Source: Micromonospora echinospora
GTDB lineage: Bacteria; Actinomycetota; Actinomycetes; Mycobacteriales; Micromonosporaceae
DNA length: 64,000 nt
Direction: 5' to 3'
Assembly (NCBI RefSeq): GCF_900091495.1
Contig: NZ_LT607413.1
Coordinates: forward strand, 7,207,001-7,271,000
The stretch's first letter is position 1. Every line of letters starts with the position of its first letter. The position numbers and the translations under genes were made by a program. Shown in pieces: positions 27,292-36,312 of the stretch. The notes beneath the pieces were generated by a model that saw only the letters and a program-made list of their open reading frames with translations, was not told the DNA's origin and did not search any database.

Positions 27292-27488
27292 GACGACCTT
27301 CCCTTCCGCGTACCTCGGAAGTTCTCACGGTCCACTGCCGATCATGCGCCCCGCCGGGGTGAGCGCCCGTCACCCCGGCGGCATGAACCCCGACGACGGC
27401 GCTGCGCCGCCGGCCGCCGAGCCGGTTTCGGGTCGGGTGGTGCCGGGAAGCCGCCGGGAGCCAGCCGACGAGGAAGTGAGGTCAGCGG

Positions 27489-28463
27489 ATGAGGAAGCAG
27501 ATGGAAGGGGACAACCAGCGCCGCCGTGCGCTCGCCCGCCAGTCCCGGGAACGCGGCCGGCAGCCCAGCGGCGACGCCGCCACCCTCGGCGCCTCCAAAC
27601 AGCTCACCCGCCTGGACCGGGGCAAACGGGCGGGTCCGCCCCCGGCCGGTGTCCACAAGCCGGACAGCAGCCGGGGCGGTCCGGTGCCGCCGCCGGCCGG
27701 TCGGCCGTCCGCCGCACGGCCGGGACCCCGGCCCGGTCCGGGCCGGCCGGAGACCATCGGCCTGGGGTACCGGGAGTTGGTCGGCGACGTCAGTCGGCGG
27801 ACCGGGGTGGACTTCCGGGAGGCCAAGGTCGGCGCGGAGGCCACCGTGCTGGTGCTGTCCCGGGCCCTGGACGAGGCCGACCGGCAGCGGCTGCTGCGGG
27901 CGGTGCCGGTGTCGTTGCACGACGTGACCCCGGTCGACGGGATCGAGCAGCACCGGGACCTGCCGGGCTTCGTCGGCGAGGTGGCCCGGATCAGTGGCCG
28001 GACCCCGGAGCAGGCCCGGTACCAGGCCGAGGCGACCATGGCCGCGCTGGCCACGCGGGACGGGCGTCTGGTGGCGTCGCTGCGCGTACCGGAGGGGTTG
28101 CGCGACCTGCTCACTCCGCCGGAGGCCGGTGGCGGCCTGGTCGGACCGACCGGGGCGACCGCGCCGCTGAACGCGGACGAGCTGCGCGCCGCCCTGGCCG
28201 ACCTGCCCTACTGGTCGGCGCGGGGTCCGACGCTGTCGCGCAGCATCGCCCTGCCCCCGCCGAACCTGGACCGGGTGCTCGACCAGATCGACCAACTGCG
28301 CCGGGACACCGGCCGGGGCCCCGCGATCTCCCGACAGACCGGCTCCAGCGCCGTGCTCACGGTGCGCAGCCGCCGGGCGGACGCGGTCACCGCACGCGAC
28401 GTCGACCTGGCCCACCGGGTCGACGACGCGATCGAGGAGGCGGGTGCCGGGATGGCCGGCTGA
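27489..28463 (+). CDS. DUF2267-like plus pterin-dehydratase-like fusion protein
   Basis: 324 aa. The first 85 residues are basic and disordered (MRKQMEGDNQRRRALARQ; ATLGASKQ). The middle (YRELVGDVSRRTGVDFREAK to about residue 215) looks like DUF2267 or a related helical domain in two halves. Residues about 218-318 resemble pterin-4a-carbinolamine dehydratase: YWSARGPTLSRSIALP, DRVLDQIDQLRRDTG and VTARDVDLAHRVDDAIEEA follow the family's W, F/L strand and ERDxxLAxxID pattern. The catalytic HHP motif is absent, so it is probably non-enzymatic. Function unknown; stress or nucleoid roles are speculation. Confidence 0.6.
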   Translation: MRKQMEGDNQRRRALARQSRERGRQPSGDAATLGASKQLTRLDRGKRAGPPPAGVHKPDSSRGGPVPPPAGRPSAARPGPRPGPGRPETIGLGYRELVGDVSRRTGVDFREAKVGAEATVLVLSRALDEADRQRLLRAVPVSLHDVTPVDGIEQHRDLPGFVGEVARISGRTPEQARYQAEATMAALATRDGRLVASLRVPEGLRDLLTPPEAGGGLVGPTGATAPLNADELRAALADLPYWSARGPTLSRSIALPPPNLDRVLDQIDQLRRDTGRGPAISRQTGSSAVLTVRSRRADAVTARDVDLAHRVDDAIEEAGAGMAG

Positions 28464-28545
28464 GCCCCGCCCGGGCGGGGCCGGCGGTCGTCCGCCGGCC
28501 CCGGCGGCGGGACGGCCGGGAACGCGTCGCGGCGGGTCGGCTACC

Positions 28546-29340
28546 GTGCCGGTCGTGGACGGGGACGACGGACCGGTGCTGGTGGTGGACCCCACCCGGC
28601 GAACCGGGCGCACCCTGCTCGCGGCGGGGGTCGAGCAGTCGTACGTCGACGTCGCCGACCCGACCCACCTGCGGTTCGAGTACGTGCGGCGGATGGCGGC
28701 GGTGCTCGACCTCGCGGCGGCGTCGGGCGTACCGCTGCGGGCGCTGCACCTCGGCGGCGGCGCGCTGACCCTGCCCCGCTACCTGGCCGCCACCCGGCCC
28801 GGGTCGACGCAGCTGGTGGTGGAGCGGGACGCGGCCCTGCTCGACCTGGTGATGCGGGAGCTGCCCCCGCCACCGGGGGTCCGGACCGAGGTCGGCGACG
28901 CGCGTGCCGCCCTGGCCGGCCAACCGGCCGGCGGGTACGACGTGGTGCTCGCCGACGTCTACTCCGGGGCTCGGATGCCGGCGCACGTGTGCACCGTCGA
29001 GTTCGTCGCCGACGTGGCCCGCGCCCTGCGCCCGGACGGGCTCTACCTGGTCAACCTGACCGACCTGCCGCCGCTGGTCTTCTCCCGGGTGCAGGCGGCC
29101 ACCCTCGGCGTGGTCTTCGCCGAGGTGTGCCTGGTCGCCGCCCGGCGCATGCTCGGCGGCCGGCGGTACGGCAACGTCGTGCTCGCCGCCGCGGCGCGAC
29201 CCGGCCGGCTCCCGGTACGCCGGCTCGCGGCGCGGGTGGCCCGGGACCCGTCGCCCGGCACGGTGCTGCACGGCCCGGAGCTGGCCGCCTTCGTGGCCGG
29301 CGCGGCACCGGCCACCGACGCCGCCCGGTTCGTCACCTGA
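28546..29340 (+). CDS. Spermidine-synthase-like methyltransferase-fold protein
   Basis: About 264 aa (GTG 28546; GTG 28555 also possible). Polyamine-synthase fold: SYVDVADPTHLRFEYVRRM, the nucleotide motif ALHLGGGALTLPRYLA, VERDAALLDLV, VGDARAALA and YDVVLADVYSG where the catalytic D-x-x-D/S of spermidine synthase sits. Relatives lacking a decarboxylated-SAM pocket are common in actinobacteria and their substrates are unknown; they are annotated as fused-MFS/spermidine synthase or spermine-synthase-like. No dedicated polyamine genes nearby. Confidence 0.8.
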   Translation: MPVVDGDDGPVLVVDPTRRTGRTLLAAGVEQSYVDVADPTHLRFEYVRRMAAVLDLAAASGVPLRALHLGGGALTLPRYLAATRPGSTQLVVERDAALLDLVMRELPPPPGVRTEVGDARAALAGQPAGGYDVVLADVYSGARMPAHVCTVEFVADVARALRPDGLYLVNLTDLPPLVFSRVQAATLGVVFAEVCLVAARRMLGGRRYGNVVLAAAARPGRLPVRRLAARVARDPSPGTVLHGPELAAFVAGAAPATDAARFVT

Positions 29341-29379
29341 GCGCCGTTTTCTCCGCCCCGGAGCGGGTAGCCGCGCCGG

Positions 29380-30432
29380 ATGAGCAGCCCCGACGACCGG
29401 CTCACCGCACGCCGGGTGGCCATCGTCATCGGGCTGGTGCTGGCCACGCTGCTCGGGCTGGCGCTGCTCTGGGCCGTTCGCCGGGTGCTGGTCTGGATCC
29501 TGCTGGCCGCCTTCCTCGCCGCCGCCCTGAAGCCGGCCGTGGACCACCTGGAACGCCGGTTCGTCCGCCGCCGGACCCTCGCCACGCTGCTGGTGTTCCT
29601 CGCGGCGTTCGGGCTGCTCGCCGCCGTGGGAGCGGTGATCGTGGTGCCGCTGGTGGACGAGGTGGCCCGCTTCGTCGAGCGGGCGCCGGAGCTGGTCCGG
29701 GACATCCGGGCCGGACAGGGACGCCTCGGTGAGCTGGTGGACCGGTTCGGGCTGCGCCGGTACGCGGAGAGCCACCGCGACGAGCTCCAGCAGTACGGCG
29801 ACCGGTTGCGGAAACCGGCCCTGGGTGTGGTGCGCGGCGTGCTGGAGGCGGTGGTCGGGACGGTCACCGTGGCGGTGCTGGCGTACCTGATGGTGCTGGA
29901 GTTTCCCCGGATGAGCGCCGCGCTGCTCGCCCTGAGCGGGGACGGGGCCGGTGACCGGCTGCGTCGGATCGGCCGGGAGTGCGGTCGCACCGTCACCGGG
30001 TACGTCACCGGGAACCTGGTGATCAGTCTGATCTGCGGCAGCCTGACGTTCGTCGTCCTCGCCGCGCTGGGCGTCCCGTTCGCCGCCGTGATCGCCCTGG
30101 TGGTCGCCGTGGCGGACCTGGTGCCGCTGGTGGGTGCGACGATCGGGGCGCTGGTGGCGGCCGGGGCGGCGTTCGTGCACTCCCCCACCGCCGGCATCGT
30201 CACGCTGGTCTTCTTCGTGCTCTACCAGCAGGTGGAGAACCACCTGCTGCAACCGGTGATCATGGCACGGGCGGTCCGGCTGAACCCGCTGACGGTGCTG
30301 GTCAGCGTGCTGCTCGCGGCCGAACTCGCCGGTCTGCTCGGGGCGCTGCTGGCCATCCCGGCGGCCGGGATCCTCCAGGTCCTGCTCCGGGAGGCCGACC
30401 TGCCCCGCCGGCTGCTCCGCCGAGGGACGTGA
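29380..30432 (+). CDS. AI-2E (YdiK/PerM) family membrane transporter
   Basis: 350 aa polytopic protein with about seven to eight helices. Family marks: RRVLVWILLAAFLAAALKP at the N-terminus, LLVFLAAFGLL, and the conserved C-terminal block VGATIGALVAAGAAFVHSP, FFVLYQQVENHLLQPVIMA. The charged loop RLGELVDRFGLRRYAESHRDEL between the third and fourth helices is typical. Members have been linked to quorum-signal export or Na/Li-H antiport; substrate unknown here. ATG 29380 lies 39 bp after the spermidine-synthase-like gene. Confidence 0.92.
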   Translation: MSSPDDRLTARRVAIVIGLVLATLLGLALLWAVRRVLVWILLAAFLAAALKPAVDHLERRFVRRRTLATLLVFLAAFGLLAAVGAVIVVPLVDEVARFVERAPELVRDIRAGQGRLGELVDRFGLRRYAESHRDELQQYGDRLRKPALGVVRGVLEAVVGTVTVAVLAYLMVLEFPRMSAALLALSGDGAGDRLRRIGRECGRTVTGYVTGNLVISLICGSLTFVVLAALGVPFAAVIALVVAVADLVPLVGATIGALVAAGAAFVHSPTAGIVTLVFFVLYQQVENHLLQPVIMARAVRLNPLTVLVSVLLAAELAGLLGALLAIPAAGILQVLLREADLPRRLLRRGT

Positions 30433-30513
30433 GCGCCACCGGCGCCTGCGGGGCGGGCCGCCTCCGGTCCTGTTCCGGGCTGGTCGGAAAGTGCCGGCTG
30501 GCCCTGGAACGCG

Positions 30514-31815
30514 TCACCGGTGCCGCACCGCCACCTCGGGGGCGGAGCTCTCCAGCGGCACGGCGTTCGCCGGCACGAGGCCGAGTTGCACGGCGGGACG
30601 CGGCAGGGCGGCGTCGAGCACCCAGTCCGCCCCCACCCGGGCCCGGTTGCCGGGCATGGCGAGCAGGTGGTAGCCCCGGGTGACCGTCTTCGCCGGCAGC
30701 CCGGAGAGCGACACCTTGAGCGGGTTCGCGGCGGCGTCCCGGCCGCCCAGGTCGACCACCCAGCCCAGGTCGTGGTGCCGGTACGGCCGGCGCCGTCCCT
30801 GCCCGTAGGAGGCGGCGATGTTGTGGGCGACCAGCTTGCCCTGCCGCTGGGCGTGCTGGGCGGTCATCGCGCAGATGCCGCCCGGCTTGGTCAGGTCGGG
30901 CACGGCGGCGGCGTCGCCGCAGGCGTAGACCTCGGGGAAGCCGGGGACGCCGAGGTACTCGTCGACCACCAGCCGGCCCTTCTCGGTGCGCAGCCCCAAC
31001 TCGGCGACGAACGGGTCGGGGCGGACGCCGACGCACCAGGCCAACGTGCAGGTCGGCACGTAGTCGCCGTCGGTGAGCTTCACCCCGTCGGCGGTGGCCT
31101 CGGCCACCGAGGTGCCCATCCGCACGTCGACGCCCCGCCGGGTGAGCACCCGCTGCGCGGTCTCGGACATCCGCTGGTCCAGCTCGGGCAGGACCCGGGA
31201 GGCGACGTCGAGCAGCATCCAGCGGGGCCGGACGGTCAGTCCGGGTCGCGTGGCGGCGAGCTTGTCGGTGAAGAGCTGGCCGTGCGCGGCGACCTCGGTG
31301 CCGGTGTAGCCGGCCCCGACCACGACGAAGGTCGCCCGGGCCTGCTGCTCCGCCGGGTCGGCGGCCTGCTCGGCCAGCTCGATCTGACGGATCACGTGGT
31401 CGTGCAGGTAGAGCGCCTCGGGCAGGCCCCGGAAGCCGTGCGCGTACTCGGTCACCCCGGGGATCGGCAGGAGCTTGTTGACGCTCCCGACGGCGAGCAC
31501 CAGGCGGTCGTAGGCCAGTCGCCCCTGGTCGCCCTCGGGCTGGGTGAAGCCGACCCAGCGGTTGTGCAGGTCCACCCGGTCGGCCTCGCCGACGATCACC
31601 CGGACCCCGTCGAGCGTCCCGTTGAGCGGCACCGAGACCCGCTTCGGCTCCACCACCCCGGCGGCCACCTCGGGCAGCAACGGCAGGTAGAGGAAGTAGT
31701 CGGTGGAGTTCAGCACCAGGATCTCGGCCCGGCCCCGGGCCAGCCGGGCCAGGGTCTTCGCCGCGTGGTAACCGGCGAACCCGGCTCCCACGATCACCAC
31801 ACGAGGTTTCGTCAT
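30514..31815 (-). CDS. Type II NADH dehydrogenase-like FAD oxidoreductase
   Basis: 433 aa from ATG 31815, preceded by GGGAAGG. FAD-binding VVIVGAGFAGYHAAKTLARL, NAD-binding VVVGAGYTGTEVAAHG and the conserved GDAA motif in YACGDAAAVPDLTKPGG, followed by AMTAQHAQRQGKLVAHNI. This is the NDH-2 layout: single-subunit, non-proton-pumping oxidation of NADH with electrons passed to menaquinone. The C-terminal amphipathic part would bind the membrane surface. Monocistronic and convergent with the AI-2E transporter. Confidence 0.9.
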   Translation of the reverse strand: MTKPRVVIVGAGFAGYHAAKTLARLARGRAEILVLNSTDYFLYLPLLPEVAAGVVEPKRVSVPLNGTLDGVRVIVGEADRVDLHNRWVGFTQPEGDQGRLAYDRLVLAVGSVNKLLPIPGVTEYAHGFRGLPEALYLHDHVIRQIELAEQAADPAEQQARATFVVVGAGYTGTEVAAHGQLFTDKLAATRPGLTVRPRWMLLDVASRVLPELDQRMSETAQRVLTRRGVDVRMGTSVAEATADGVKLTDGDYVPTCTLAWCVGVRPDPFVAELGLRTEKGRLVVDEYLGVPGFPEVYACGDAAAVPDLTKPGGICAMTAQHAQRQGKLVAHNIAASYGQGRRRPYRHHDLGWVVDLGGRDAAANPLKVSLSGLPAKTVTRGYHLLAMPGNRARVGADWVLDAALPRPAVQLGLVPANAVPLESSAPEVAVRHR

Positions 31816-32194
31816 GTCCGGTGCCCTTCCCGCCGTCGGGGCGGACAAACCTGACCGACCGGACGTGGTTGATCTCCGACTCCGCCGGGTGCGCCCTACC
31901 GGCCGGCCGAGTCGACGACGGCCGGTGTCCGGACGCGCAGGGGTCGCCATCGGAGCGTCCGTTGCCGGTCACCCGCCCGTCGCCCGGCGGACAGCGGGGC
32001 CGACCATCGTCGTCGCCGGAGGGCCCGACCAGGGCGCGGACGGTGTCGACCCGACCGGTCGAACCGCGCACCGTCCCGGCTGACCTGCGGGAAGCTGGTT
32101 TTCGGGCCGTCGCCGGGGCGTCCCGGCGCAGCAGGACGTCCGTCGTCCCCACCGGCCCGGCCGCCGACCGCCCGGGGCCAGAAGGAGGGTCACC
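31816..32194. other. 379 bp divergent intergenic region
   Basis: Lies between the divergent NDH-2-like and GT2 genes and must contain both promoters. I find no convincing -35/-10 pair, gene, RNA or strong hairpin. AGAAGGAGG at 32180-32188 is the ribosome binding site of the GT2 gene. Confidence 0.6.
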
Positions 32195-33724
32195 GTGCAG
32201 GCACCCGACGTCAGCGTCGTCGTCCCGGTCTACGACACCATGCCGTACCTGCGGGCGTGCCTGGCGTCGCTGCTCGGGCAGACCATCGGCCACCGGCGGA
32301 TGGAGATCGTCGCGGTCGACGACGGTTCCACCGACGGCGGCGGGCAGCTGCTGGACCAACTCGCCGCCCGCCACCCGGACACCGTGCGGGTGCGGCACCA
32401 GGCCAACTCCGGCGGCCCGGCGAACCCCTGCAACCGGGGCCTGGAACTGGCCACCGGACGGTACGTCTTCTTCGTCGGCTCCGACGACAGGCTCGGCCCG
32501 GAGGCCCTGGAACGCCTGGTCACGGCGGCCGACCGATACGACTCGGACGTGGTGCTGGGCCGGGCGGTGGGGGTCAACAGCCGGCACATGTTCCAGGAGA
32601 TCTTCGCCGAGAGCCGGGTCGACGTGGACCTGTTCGACTCGGCGCTGCCCTGGTCGCTGGCGAACATCAAGCTGTTCCGCCGCGAGCTGGTCGAACGTCA
32701 CCACCTGCGGTTCTGCGAGGACATGCCGATCCTCAGCGACCAGCCGTTCACGCTGGAGGCCTGCTACCGGGCCCGGCGGATCTCGGTGCTGGCCGACTAC
32801 GACTACTACCACGCGGTACGCCGGCTCGACGCCCGCAACATCACCTACCGCAGCCGGCTGGACCAGCGGCTGCGTTGCGTGGAGCTGCTGGTCGACCGGG
32901 TGGCCGAGCTGATCCCGCCCGGCAAGCAGCGCGACGCGGTGCTGCGGCGGCACTTCGGCCTGGAGGTGGCCCACCTGGTCGGCGACGACCTGCCCCGGCT
33001 GGACGGACCGACCCGGGAGCGGGTGTACGAGGTGGTGCGGCGGCTGGTCGACCGGTACCTCACCGACGACCTGCGCGACCGGCTCGACATCGAGGCCCGG
33101 CTGCGGCTGTCCGCCGCCGGGAGCGGGTTGGACGACCTGCTCGCCGTGATCACGCAGGACGCCGAGCGGGGCGTCCCACCGACCGTCGTGGCCGGGGACC
33201 GCTGGCACGCCGGCTACCCCGGGGTGGGGCTGCCCGCCTGGACCGACGTGACCGGGGTCCGCGCCGACTGGCTGGCCCGCCTGGACGCGGTCGCGGTGAG
33301 TTGGGAGGGCACCCGGAGCCTCACCGTCACCGCCCGCAGCCCGCACCCCGACCTCGGGCGGGCCGTCGGCGGCCCGGTCCACGTCCGGGCCGGCCGGATC
33401 GCCGGCGACACCCTCGACGTCACGCCCGACGCGCGGGGCAGCCTGGTGCGGGTCCGCTTCCCGGTGGACCGGCTGCTCGCCGGCAGCGCCGCGACCGGTC
33501 AACGCCACCCGCTGCGGGTCGAGGTGGACGGAACGGCCGGCCGGGGCAGCGCCGCGCTGCGCGCTCCCGGGCTGACGCCGACCCGGCCCCGGATCCGCCG
33601 GCACGGCACCCGGCTGTGCGCGGTCACCACCAGCCTCGATGCCCGGACCGGACAGCTGGTGCTGGCGGTGGTGCCGGTGACCGCGGCCCGGCTGGCCGCC
33701 CGGCTACGACGTGCGGGGCGGTGA
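32195..33724 (+). CDS. Family 2 glycosyltransferase with C-terminal beta domain (TarP-like layout)
   Basis: 509 aa. GT-A fold at the N-terminus: SVVVPVYDTMPYLRACL, VAVDDGSTDGG, ANSGGPANPCNRGLE and the DxD-like VGSDDRLG, with CEDMPILSDQPF giving the acceptor-side acidic residues. The C-terminal 200 residues are beta-rich (GTRSLTVTARSPHP; GSLVRVRFPVDRLL) and resemble the domain of wall teichoic acid glycosyltransferases such as TarP/TarS. Predicted to glycosylate a wall polymer. GTG 32195 has AGAAGGAGG six bases upstream. Confidence 0.88.
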   Translation: MQAPDVSVVVPVYDTMPYLRACLASLLGQTIGHRRMEIVAVDDGSTDGGGQLLDQLAARHPDTVRVRHQANSGGPANPCNRGLELATGRYVFFVGSDDRLGPEALERLVTAADRYDSDVVLGRAVGVNSRHMFQEIFAESRVDVDLFDSALPWSLANIKLFRRELVERHHLRFCEDMPILSDQPFTLEACYRARRISVLADYDYYHAVRRLDARNITYRSRLDQRLRCVELLVDRVAELIPPGKQRDAVLRRHFGLEVAHLVGDDLPRLDGPTRERVYEVVRRLVDRYLTDDLRDRLDIEARLRLSAAGSGLDDLLAVITQDAERGVPPTVVAGDRWHAGYPGVGLPAWTDVTGVRADWLARLDAVAVSWEGTRSLTVTARSPHPDLGRAVGGPVHVRAGRIAGDTLDVTPDARGSLVRVRFPVDRLLAGSAATGQRHPLRVEVDGTAGRGSAALRAPGLTPTRPRIRRHGTRLCAVTTSLDARTGQLVLAVVPVTAARLAARLRRAGR

Positions 33725-33847
33725 CCCGGACGGTCGATCCGCCCGGGCCGGCGGCCCCGACACCCGCTGCGGACACGCCCGGGGCGGGCCGGGCTCCGGG
33801 TGAGGACAGGCGGTACCGTCGGGCCGGGAGAGCGGATCCCACCGACG

Positions 33848-34354
33848 GTGGAGGCGGTCACGGCCAGGGAGAAGGGACGCGCGCTCATCGCGTCCAACAA
33901 GAAGGCGCGCCACGACTACACGATCCTCAAGACGTACGAGGCGGGCATCGTGCTGGTCGGCACGGAGGTCAAGTCGTTGCGGGCCGGGCGGGCGTCGCTG
34001 GTCGACGCGTTCGCCCAGGAACGCGATGGCGAGATCATGCTGTACGGGCTGCACATCGCCGAGTACGGCTTCGGCACATGGACCAACCACGCGCCCCGGC
34101 GCACCCGCAAGTTGCTGCTGCACCGGGTGGAGATCGCGCGGATCCTGGAGAAGCTCCGTGACGGCGGGCTGACCCTGGTGCCGTTGTCGATGTACTTCGA
34201 GAACGGCTGGGCCAAGGTCGAGCTTGCCCTGGCGCGCGGCAAGAAGTCGTACGACAAGCGGCAGTCCCTGGCCGAGCGGGACGCCAACCGGGAGATCGCC
34301 CGGGAGCTGGGCCGGCATCTCAAGGGACAGCGCCGACGCCAGCGCACCCCCTGA
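33848..34354 (+). CDS. smpB: SsrA-binding protein SmpB
   Basis: About 168 aa. Family signature is complete: [54 protein letters not shown] and [19 protein letters not shown], ending in the basic tail. SmpB carries tmRNA to stalled ribosomes. I prefer GTG 33848; a GTG at 33800 would add 16 unconserved residues. The gene is unusual in context: it sits between a GT2 gene and a DUF6510 gene, not in the ftsE-ftsX-smpB neighbourhood common in actinobacteria, and no tmRNA-like start (GGGGCTGA...GGTTTCGAC) is visible in the 120 bp downstream. Confidence 0.92.
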   Translation: MEAVTAREKGRALIASNKKARHDYTILKTYEAGIVLVGTEVKSLRAGRASLVDAFAQERDGEIMLYGLHIAEYGFGTWTNHAPRRTRKLLLHRVEIARILEKLRDGGLTLVPLSMYFENGWAKVELALARGKKSYDKRQSLAERDANREIARELGRHLKGQRRRQRTP

Positions 34355-34477
34355 CGGGCGGCGGTGGCCTCGCCGCGCTGTCCCGTCGTCTCGCCGACAC
34401 CGCCGCCGGCACGACCTCGGTCACGCGGCGATCAGCCTGGCGGACATTCCACCGCCAACCGGCCAGCGGGGACGTCG

Positions 34478-34753
34478 CTACGGCTCCGTCGGCATCGGCA
34501 CCTCGACGAAGGTGGCTCCGCGCAGGTCCAGCCAGGCCCGGTCCGGGCTCCGGACCAGTCGCAGCATCACCGCTTCACAGGCCGGGCAGCGGGCCACCAG
34601 GCCGGGCGCGTGGCTGAACACGTGCAGCTCGGCCATCGGGCCGGTCCGCCCGCACGACGCGCACCGGCCGGTCGCGCCGCTCAGGTCGACGGCGAACAGC
34701 TCGCGCAGCGGCCCGTCCAGCACGTTGCCGTCCTGATAGGACATGGTGGTCAT
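34478..34753 (-). CDS. DUF6510 zinc-ribbon protein
   Basis: 91 aa from ATG 34753. Two CxxC pairs, CASCGRTG and CPACEAVM, form a zinc ribbon; DGNVLDGPLRELFAVDL and APGLVARCPACEAVMLRLVR match the DUF6510 family. Third gene of an operon after the molybdopterin oxidoreductase and the flavin reductase, 29 bp downstream of the latter. Role unknown; association suggests assembly or electron transfer. Confidence 0.85.
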   Translation of the reverse strand: MTTMSYQDGNVLDGPLRELFAVDLSGATGRCASCGRTGPMAELHVFSHAPGLVARCPACEAVMLRLVRSPDRAWLDLRGATFVEVPMPTEP

Positions 34754-34782
34754 CGGTCGTCCCCCTTCGCTCCGGCACCGGC

Positions 34783-35535
34783 TCATCCGGTCGGGCCGAA
34801 CCGCTCGGTCCGCACCCGGCGGGCCGGGTGGCCCAGGCCCACCAGCAGATCCGCCACCGTCTCCACGAAACCGGTGGGACCGCACACGTAGCAGAGCGGC
34901 TCCAACTCGGGCGGCCAGCCGTGGCTGTTCACGTCGGCCGGGCCGATCCGGTGCGGTTCGCCCCGCCAACCGTCGGGCGCCTGCCGGGTGTAGACGTACG
35001 CCACGTCGAGACCCCGGTCGTCGCGGGTCCGGCGGCGCAGTTCGTCGGCGTAGAACACGTCCGCCGGGGTGCGCACCGAGTAGATCAGCCGGAACGGGGC
35101 CCGGCTGCCCGCCGCCCGCCGGGCCCGGACCATCGCCATCAACGGCACCACCCCGGACCCGCCGGCCACCAGCAGCACCGGCGCCGTGGTGTCGGTACGC
35201 CAGACGAACCAGCCGCCTACCGGGCCCCGCACCTCCACCGGGTCACCCTCGGCGTACCCGTCGATCAGGTAGGGCGACACCTCGCCGTCGGGCACCCGCT
35301 GCACGGTCAGCGCGATCCGGTCGTCGTCGGCCGGCGCGGCGAGCGAGTACGCCCGGGCGGCCTGGTAGCCGTCCTCGGCGGTGAGCCGGACGTCGACGTG
35401 CTGCCCGGGCAGGTGCCCCGGCCAGCCGGACACGTCGAGGACGAGGGTCTGCGCGGTCGGCGTCTCCACCCGGCGTTCGACGAGCCGGGCGACCCGCCAG
35501 GTCAGCGGGGCGCGCCCGACACCGGGGGCGGACAC
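34783..35535 (-). CDS. Ferredoxin reductase-like FAD/NAD(P)H oxidoreductase
   Basis: 250 aa from GTG 35535. FAD-binding RAYSLAAP, phosphate loop GGSGVVPLMAMVRARRAAG, and the terminal YVCGPTGFVETVADLLV of the FNR family. No [2Fe-2S] ferredoxin domain is attached. It follows the molybdopterin oxidoreductase stop by a single base, so the two are almost certainly made together and probably exchange electrons. Confidence 0.9.
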   Translation of the reverse strand: MSAPGVGRAPLTWRVARLVERRVETPTAQTLVLDVSGWPGHLPGQHVDVRLTAEDGYQAARAYSLAAPADDDRIALTVQRVPDGEVSPYLIDGYAEGDPVEVRGPVGGWFVWRTDTTAPVLLVAGGSGVVPLMAMVRARRAAGSRAPFRLIYSVRTPADVFYADELRRRTRDDRGLDVAYVYTRQAPDGWRGEPHRIGPADVNSHGWPPELEPLCYVCGPTGFVETVADLLVGLGHPARRVRTERFGPTG

Positions 35536-35536
35536 C

Positions 35537-36136
35537 TCAGTCGCCCTGGTAGCGCTGCTCGCGCCACGGGTCGCCGTAGTCGTGGTAGCCGGCGGTCTCC
35601 CAGAAGCCGGGCTGGTCCTCGACCAGCAGCCGGATGCCCCGTACCCACTTGGCCGACTTCCAGAGGTACAGGTGCGGCACGAGCAGCCGGGCCGGCCCGC
35701 CGTGTTCGGCGGGCAGCGGCGCGTCCGCGTAGCGGTGCACCACCCAGGCCCGGCCGCCGCGCAGGTCGTCCAGGGGCAGGTTGGTGGTGTAGCCGCCGTA
35801 CGAGTGGACCAGCGCGTACCGGGCGGCGGTGTCGACCCCGGACAGGAGGGTGTCCAGCGAGACGCCCTGCCAGGTGGTGCCGAGCTTCGACCAGCGGGTG
35901 ACGCAGTGGATGTCCACCGTCGGCGTCTCCTGCGGCAGGCCCATCAGCTCGTCCCAGGTCCACCGGAACTCCGCGCCGCCCTCGGTGGCGAGGACGAACT
36001 CCCAGTTCGCCAGCTCCACCCGGGGAGTGGGGCCGGCGGAGAGCACCGGGAAGTCCGGGGTCAGGTACTGCCCCGGCGGCAGGTCCGGTCCGGCCGACCG
36101 GGGCCTGCCCCGGAAGCCGGGCGACACGATTCCCAC
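35537..36136 (-). CDS. Small sulfite-oxidase-fold molybdopterin oxidoreductase
   Basis: 199 aa, GTG 36136. Molybdopterin domain only: the Mo-ligand Cys C78 in VDIHCVTRWSK, TTWQGVSLDTLL, HSYGGYTTNLPL and YLWKSAKWVRGI are the SuoxA/MsrP-like motifs. No Tat signal and no dimerisation domain, so it is a cytoplasmic minimal enzyme. With the adjacent FAD reductase it resembles an NAD(P)H-dependent oxidoreductase of unknown substrate. First gene of a three-gene operon. Confidence 0.9.
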   Translation of the reverse strand: MGIVSPGFRGRPRSAGPDLPPGQYLTPDFPVLSAGPTPRVELANWEFVLATEGGAEFRWTWDELMGLPQETPTVDIHCVTRWSKLGTTWQGVSLDTLLSGVDTAARYALVHSYGGYTTNLPLDDLRGGRAWVVHRYADAPLPAEHGGPARLLVPHLYLWKSAKWVRGIRLLVEDQPGFWETAGYHDYGDPWREQRYQGD

Positions 36137-36257
36137 CGCTCAGTCGTACCACCCGGGCCGGCGTCCGCGACGCGGTTCGCGCCAACGGGCGTCGGTCGGA
36201 CGGTCCCGCGCCGGCCGTCCGATCCGGTGGGCCGGCCGGGCCCGTACGCCCGACACG

Positions 36258-36287
36258 TTGATCTCGACCGGGTTCCCGCCGTAGATT
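36258..36287 (+). promoter_or_regulatory. Putative housekeeping promoter of mtnA
   Basis: TTGATC (36258-36263), 18 bp spacer, TAGATT (36282-36287). It lies 25 bp before the mtnA start codon, leaving a short leader with the GAGGAG ribosome binding site. Confidence 0.5.
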
Positions 36288-36312
36288 TGGGCACCAGCAG
36301 TGAGGAGCGTGG

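Noticed and set aside
34355..34477. tmRNA (ssrA) expected after smpB
   Set aside because: No GGGGCTGA...GGTTTCGAC start, tRNA-like 3' end or tag-peptide frame is visible.
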